Source: Protula sp. h YS-2021
Lineage: Eukaryota; Annelida; Polychaeta; Sabellida; Serpulidae
DNA: 64,000 bases
Assembly: GCA_949752745.1 (NCBI GenBank)
Contig: OX457032.1
Span: 13,847,836-13,911,835 of the forward strand
Direction: 5' to 3'
In this document: in pieces, positions 60,513 through 64,000 of the stretch
Layout of the letters: each line of letters opens with the position of its first letter
How positions within the stretch are numbered: position 1 is the first letter of the stretch
Translations under genes and position numbers: made by a program
Notes under the pieces: model-generated
Told to the model about the DNA's origin: nothing
Databases searched by the model: none
The model's input: the letters and a program-made list of their open reading frames with translations, nothing else

Positions 60513-62165
60513 GCTAGTTATTATACACATTTCCACTATTAAAATGTAGTTTGTTTTAATTGTTTACATGTGAGCTGAATATCCATTTGATGCAATGACA
60601 GCACTGAGCAAGGCTCTACCATACCATGTTTAAGTAAACCAATCAATGCAATTATACACTATTAGAGCACAACAGCCACTTATTGACATTTCGTACTCCA
60701 GTTTCATGCACAAGTCAATAAAAGTTATTCCATGATTCAACCCAGTTTAACTAATGCAATTCCAATTGAAAATTCTTCAAAATTACAGAGATAACGACTC
60801 AATTTCTTTCTTCGCAAATATTTCTTCGAAGTGAGTTTTAAGCACCTGGGTGTCAGGTTTCATATCCATGGTCAAATGGAGACTGATAAACTCTACACTG
60901 AAATACGAAAGCGAAAACCGAACTGACAGTCAGTGAGGGATATGTGCCAGTCGACTTTCTTGAAAAACAAAGAAATTTTACAGGTATTTTTATTCTTTTT
61001 TTCTTAATTTATATTTAAAACCGAGCAAAAGAACGCTAAAAGGGTGTTGGACATACAGACAAACGGGCGATGAAATTAAAATCGCCAATTACAGGATGGG
61101 GTCTCCCCCCACCACCCCCCACCCCTCCCCTCCCCCGGAGAATTCTAACGGGCTTCCAAAATAAGCAAGCAGTTGTGGAAGGCTGCCTAACTCCTAGAAC
61201 TAGCAACCACCCTCCCCCTTTCCCTCCCTTCATCCTCAACACACACACACACCTACCTCCGAGGTGTGTGGGGTGGATGGGGGGGGGGCTTCATGTGAAA
61301 ACTTCTTGTTTATTTATTTTCTGCAATATGCTGAATGACTTACATTTCATTGAACAAACGAAAGACTACCAGCGGGTACAGTGCTCGATTCCAGGGATAC
61401 ACGTGAGAGAAGTTAACATTTGGAGTCTGCAGTAATTCAGGCCGCCAAAACGACAAGGTAAAGGGACTGGCAAAATACGGATTTTTTCGGCGGCCAGTTG
61501 GTCGGACTACTATGAACACAGAAGCTCATCTCGAGAAATGAGGACGCCCCGGGCTGCCATGCTGCCGCTGGCATTCATTGTTGAAAAAAAAAACTGTCAA
61601 AACCACCCTGCACAAAAACAGTGGAGAGTGAATGCCGAAGTATCGATAAAGGATCAATTCCTCTTCTGAGCATTACGACCACACTTCATGTATGAGTCAT
61701 CCTTAAGAGATTCAGCAAATACGTGAATACGCACACCTAGAACAGCAAATACTTTTTTCACAGCAGAAATAAGTCAAGCAATTATCGCAATTTCAACAGC
61801 ACCTGTTTTACGTTCTAAGCAACGCCACTTTGCTGCTAGTTAAAACAGCTTACACCAATCGCAAGGCGCGAATTGTGATATGTACTTTTCATAAACCTTT
61901 GTTTACTTTCTTTGACTTCGTGTAATGATGAAACCACACAGGTGGGCGAACTGGACCGAAATTCCCTCCCCCCCCCCCCCCCCCCCCCATCCCGCAGCCT
62001 GTAGCACTCGTTTCGCGAGCCGGAAAGGCCAGTGTGAATAGCGCAAAAAACCAAGGGAAGGTTTTCGGATCAGTCAAAACGCAAGTTGGGTTTTATTTTT
62101 ATTTTATCGTTTTAGTATATCCTCTTATAAAATAGACATTGTTTGAACCGGTCTGCGATACTTTC

Positions 62166-62385
62166 TGTCGAGTAGTTACGTTGTTATGGCGATGTAAAGT
62201 ACACACTTTCAGTAGTGCGTAGCGTGACGTTTTCGATGCTGGAGGATCGGCGAGTATGGCTACTAGTACCCGCGATGCGTTCTGTCGAGTGGTTACGCAC
62301 TATGGCGACGTAAAGTACACAGTTTCAGTAGTGCGTAGCGTGACGTTTACTATGTTGGAAGGGCGTTGAGTACCGCTACTCCTAC
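62166..62385. repeat. Two-copy ~117-bp tandem duplication
   Basis: TTCTGTCGAGTGGTTACG and AAAGTACACA(C/G)TTTCAGTAG TGCGTAGCGTGACGTTT occur twice, spaced about 117 bp. The copies have diverged moderately. Confidence 0.8.
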
Positions 62386-63537
62386 CTACGTTTCCTCTGT
62401 ACGCGCACTGGCAATCATGAAGTAAACACACGTATGTAACTTTGCTAACTTAGCAAAGTAGGTACAGTACCGTCGATCTGACGCAAACAAAATAAACATC
62501 GCAAGATGCAATGTGTGCTGCAATGGAGGAATTTCTAAATATATAGTGGAAAGGAATAAAAAAAAAAAACACTAAAATTGTAATCTGTTCATATGTTAAT
62601 ACTCATGCATATTTTGAACGACAATGAAGTCAAACGGAATATCTCTGCAAATTCTAATGCGCTATAAAACAAGAATATATCATTATATATCACTAAGCTA
62701 TAATATTATACTGCATGACAGACATAACTATTACGAAGGCTATTACTTTTTGTTAATCATCTCTAAAACTGTAAGCAGTCGAAATCTTTACCACTGTTTT
62801 ATGGGACTGAGTTGGAGGGATTCTTTTGTTATGATGGGCAAGAGTTGTATAGGAGACAATCTAAAATTACATGAACCTGTTTAATTTCCATTCAACAGAT
62901 GTGTAATGATAAGACGAAATGGGCCTTGACCTTGGCAATATATGATGTAACATGTCTGAAGGTACTGCGATACAAATTAGTTTAATCGGTTTTTTTCTTT
63001 CTTTTACCTTTTTAACAAAATACTTTTGTTTCTATTGCAGTTGTTTTTTCTGGTATTTGTATTTTTATTTCACACAGTTCCCACCCTGAATATCGTGTTA
63101 ACATGAAAAATTGATATTTTCACATGAAACAAGGGTCAGCAGAGCTGTTTGGTAGATTATATAGATGACGTGTACATTGAAAAAGAAGGAATATTGAAAC
63201 TTGTTGATCTGAATTTTGAGCGTGTGCGTCACCTTTTTTTTTTAGCTCCTAATTTAGAGTTTCAACAAGAACAAAACTTACATTTTGGTCAGATCAGTAA
63301 CCAGCTGGAAATTAGAAGTGACAGCAAAATTATCACAAGCGCTGATTTAAATATAAGACAAAACAGATAGCTTGCACATAAATTCCAAACGTTATCTAGA
63401 AGTAAAAAATGTTAAGGAAATCATGGCGACTGAATTGTTGACAGACATTTCGCGTGTTAAAAATCCGGACTGCAGACGATTAACGCAGTCCAAATTAGAC
63501 TATGGATAACATCAGCCGAAAATTTGTTGCAAAGGAG

Positions 63538-63625
63538 GTTCATATTTTACCTGGTTACCTGTGATTGTTTACTTGGTTACCTGTGATAGTTTACCTGGTT
63601 ACCTGTGATTGTTTACCTGGTTAAT
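63538..63625. repeat. ~25-bp tandem repeat
   Basis: Three to four copies of a unit containing TTACCTGGTTACCTGTGATT G near the right edge of the window. Confidence 0.85.
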
Positions 63626-64000
63626 AATAACATAAAAAGCAGGGGTTCTGGTCCTTGTAAGTTCGATTCGAATCTTTTAAGTGATGACAATTAATAGTAT
63701 TAAATATTCATTAAAAATGTTAAAAAAAAGGAATCAAACCACCTAGACCCATTTCTGCGATGGGAATATATAAAATGTAAGATAAGAAGGGAACAAACAA
63801 AAAGAAAACGAAACGAATACCACAAGAAATAAACAGAAATGGAACTAGAACCAGATTGTGAAACCATCGACAGGCCAACTGGCGGTATCAGTCTTCTTCA
63901 TAAATTTATTCAATTTTTTTAAGTAACATTATAATTGAAAAAGAATCTTCAAATCAGTTACAATAAATGAACCGCGTTCAAAAAATGCGCGTTCAGTTAT

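Larger units (their letters stand above)
57094..64000. other. Region upstream of the phosphatase gene
   Basis: The 5' leader and promoter probably lie next to 57,094, but no TATA or other element was confirmed. The rest holds repeats and AT-rich sequence, with poly-C tracts near 58,396 and 61,971. No open frame here could be tied to a family or supported by splice sites. Confidence 0.5.

Noticed and set aside
63149..63370. 73-codon + strand open frame near the right edge
   Set aside because: No recognisable family or start context; could be chance in AT-rich DNA.

Overview
The window is animal nuclear DNA: AT-rich, gene-poor, with spliced genes, introns up to 22 kb, and many microsatellites, minisatellites and short inverted-repeat elements. 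No bacterial, phage, viral, CRISPR or rRNA feature was seen. The deduced proteins match animal families. The repeat style (GGAC-type microsatellites, long TA runs, minisatellite arrays, short terminal-inverted-repeat elements) suggests a marine invertebrate, perhaps a mollusc. That placement is an inference.

Two genes can be reconstructed exon by exon. (1) On the + strand, about 4.1-5.6 kb, lie the last four coding exons of a MORN2-type MORN-repeat protein. Its first exon is not identified. Its first visible intron appears to use a GC-AG splice pair. (2) On the - strand, a KIM-containing protein tyrosine phosphatase (PTPRR/PTPN5/PTPN7 family) spans about 45 kb, from 57,093 down to 12,191. Thirteen coding exons join in frame to 503 codons plus stop, with matching phases at every junction. 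The protein has a short N-terminus without a classical signal peptide, one membrane segment, a basic stop-transfer run, an S/T-P-rich linker, a MAP-kinase docking motif (KIM) with an RRGS site, and a complete catalytic domain ([17 protein letters not shown] and QTNEQ motifs). A separate first coding exon at 34,540-34,736 ends in the phase that splices onto exon 6. It predicts a 362-residue cytosolic isoform without the membrane segment and without the canonical KIM.

Layout: 1-4.1 kb noncoding with two copies of a short inverted-repeat element and a TA run; 4.1-6.0 kb MORN2; 6-12.2 kb intergenic, with a 17-bp minisatellite that is largely stop-free and is flanked by palindromic GAATAC/GTATTC arrays; 12.2-57.1 kb the phosphatase, with introns holding minisatellites of 41, about 52, 311, 32, 62 and 31 bp, several MITE-like elements and purine/pyrimidine tracts; 57.1-64 kb upstream of the phosphatase, only repeats and no recognisable gene.

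The points most worth following are the alternative KIM-less promoter and exon, the cluster of eight S/T-P sites just before the KIM, an in-frame cryptic acceptor inside a minisatellite that would split the catalytic P-loop, a tetranucleotide repeat in place of a normal polypyrimidine tract at exon 9, and the GC-AG intron of MORN2.
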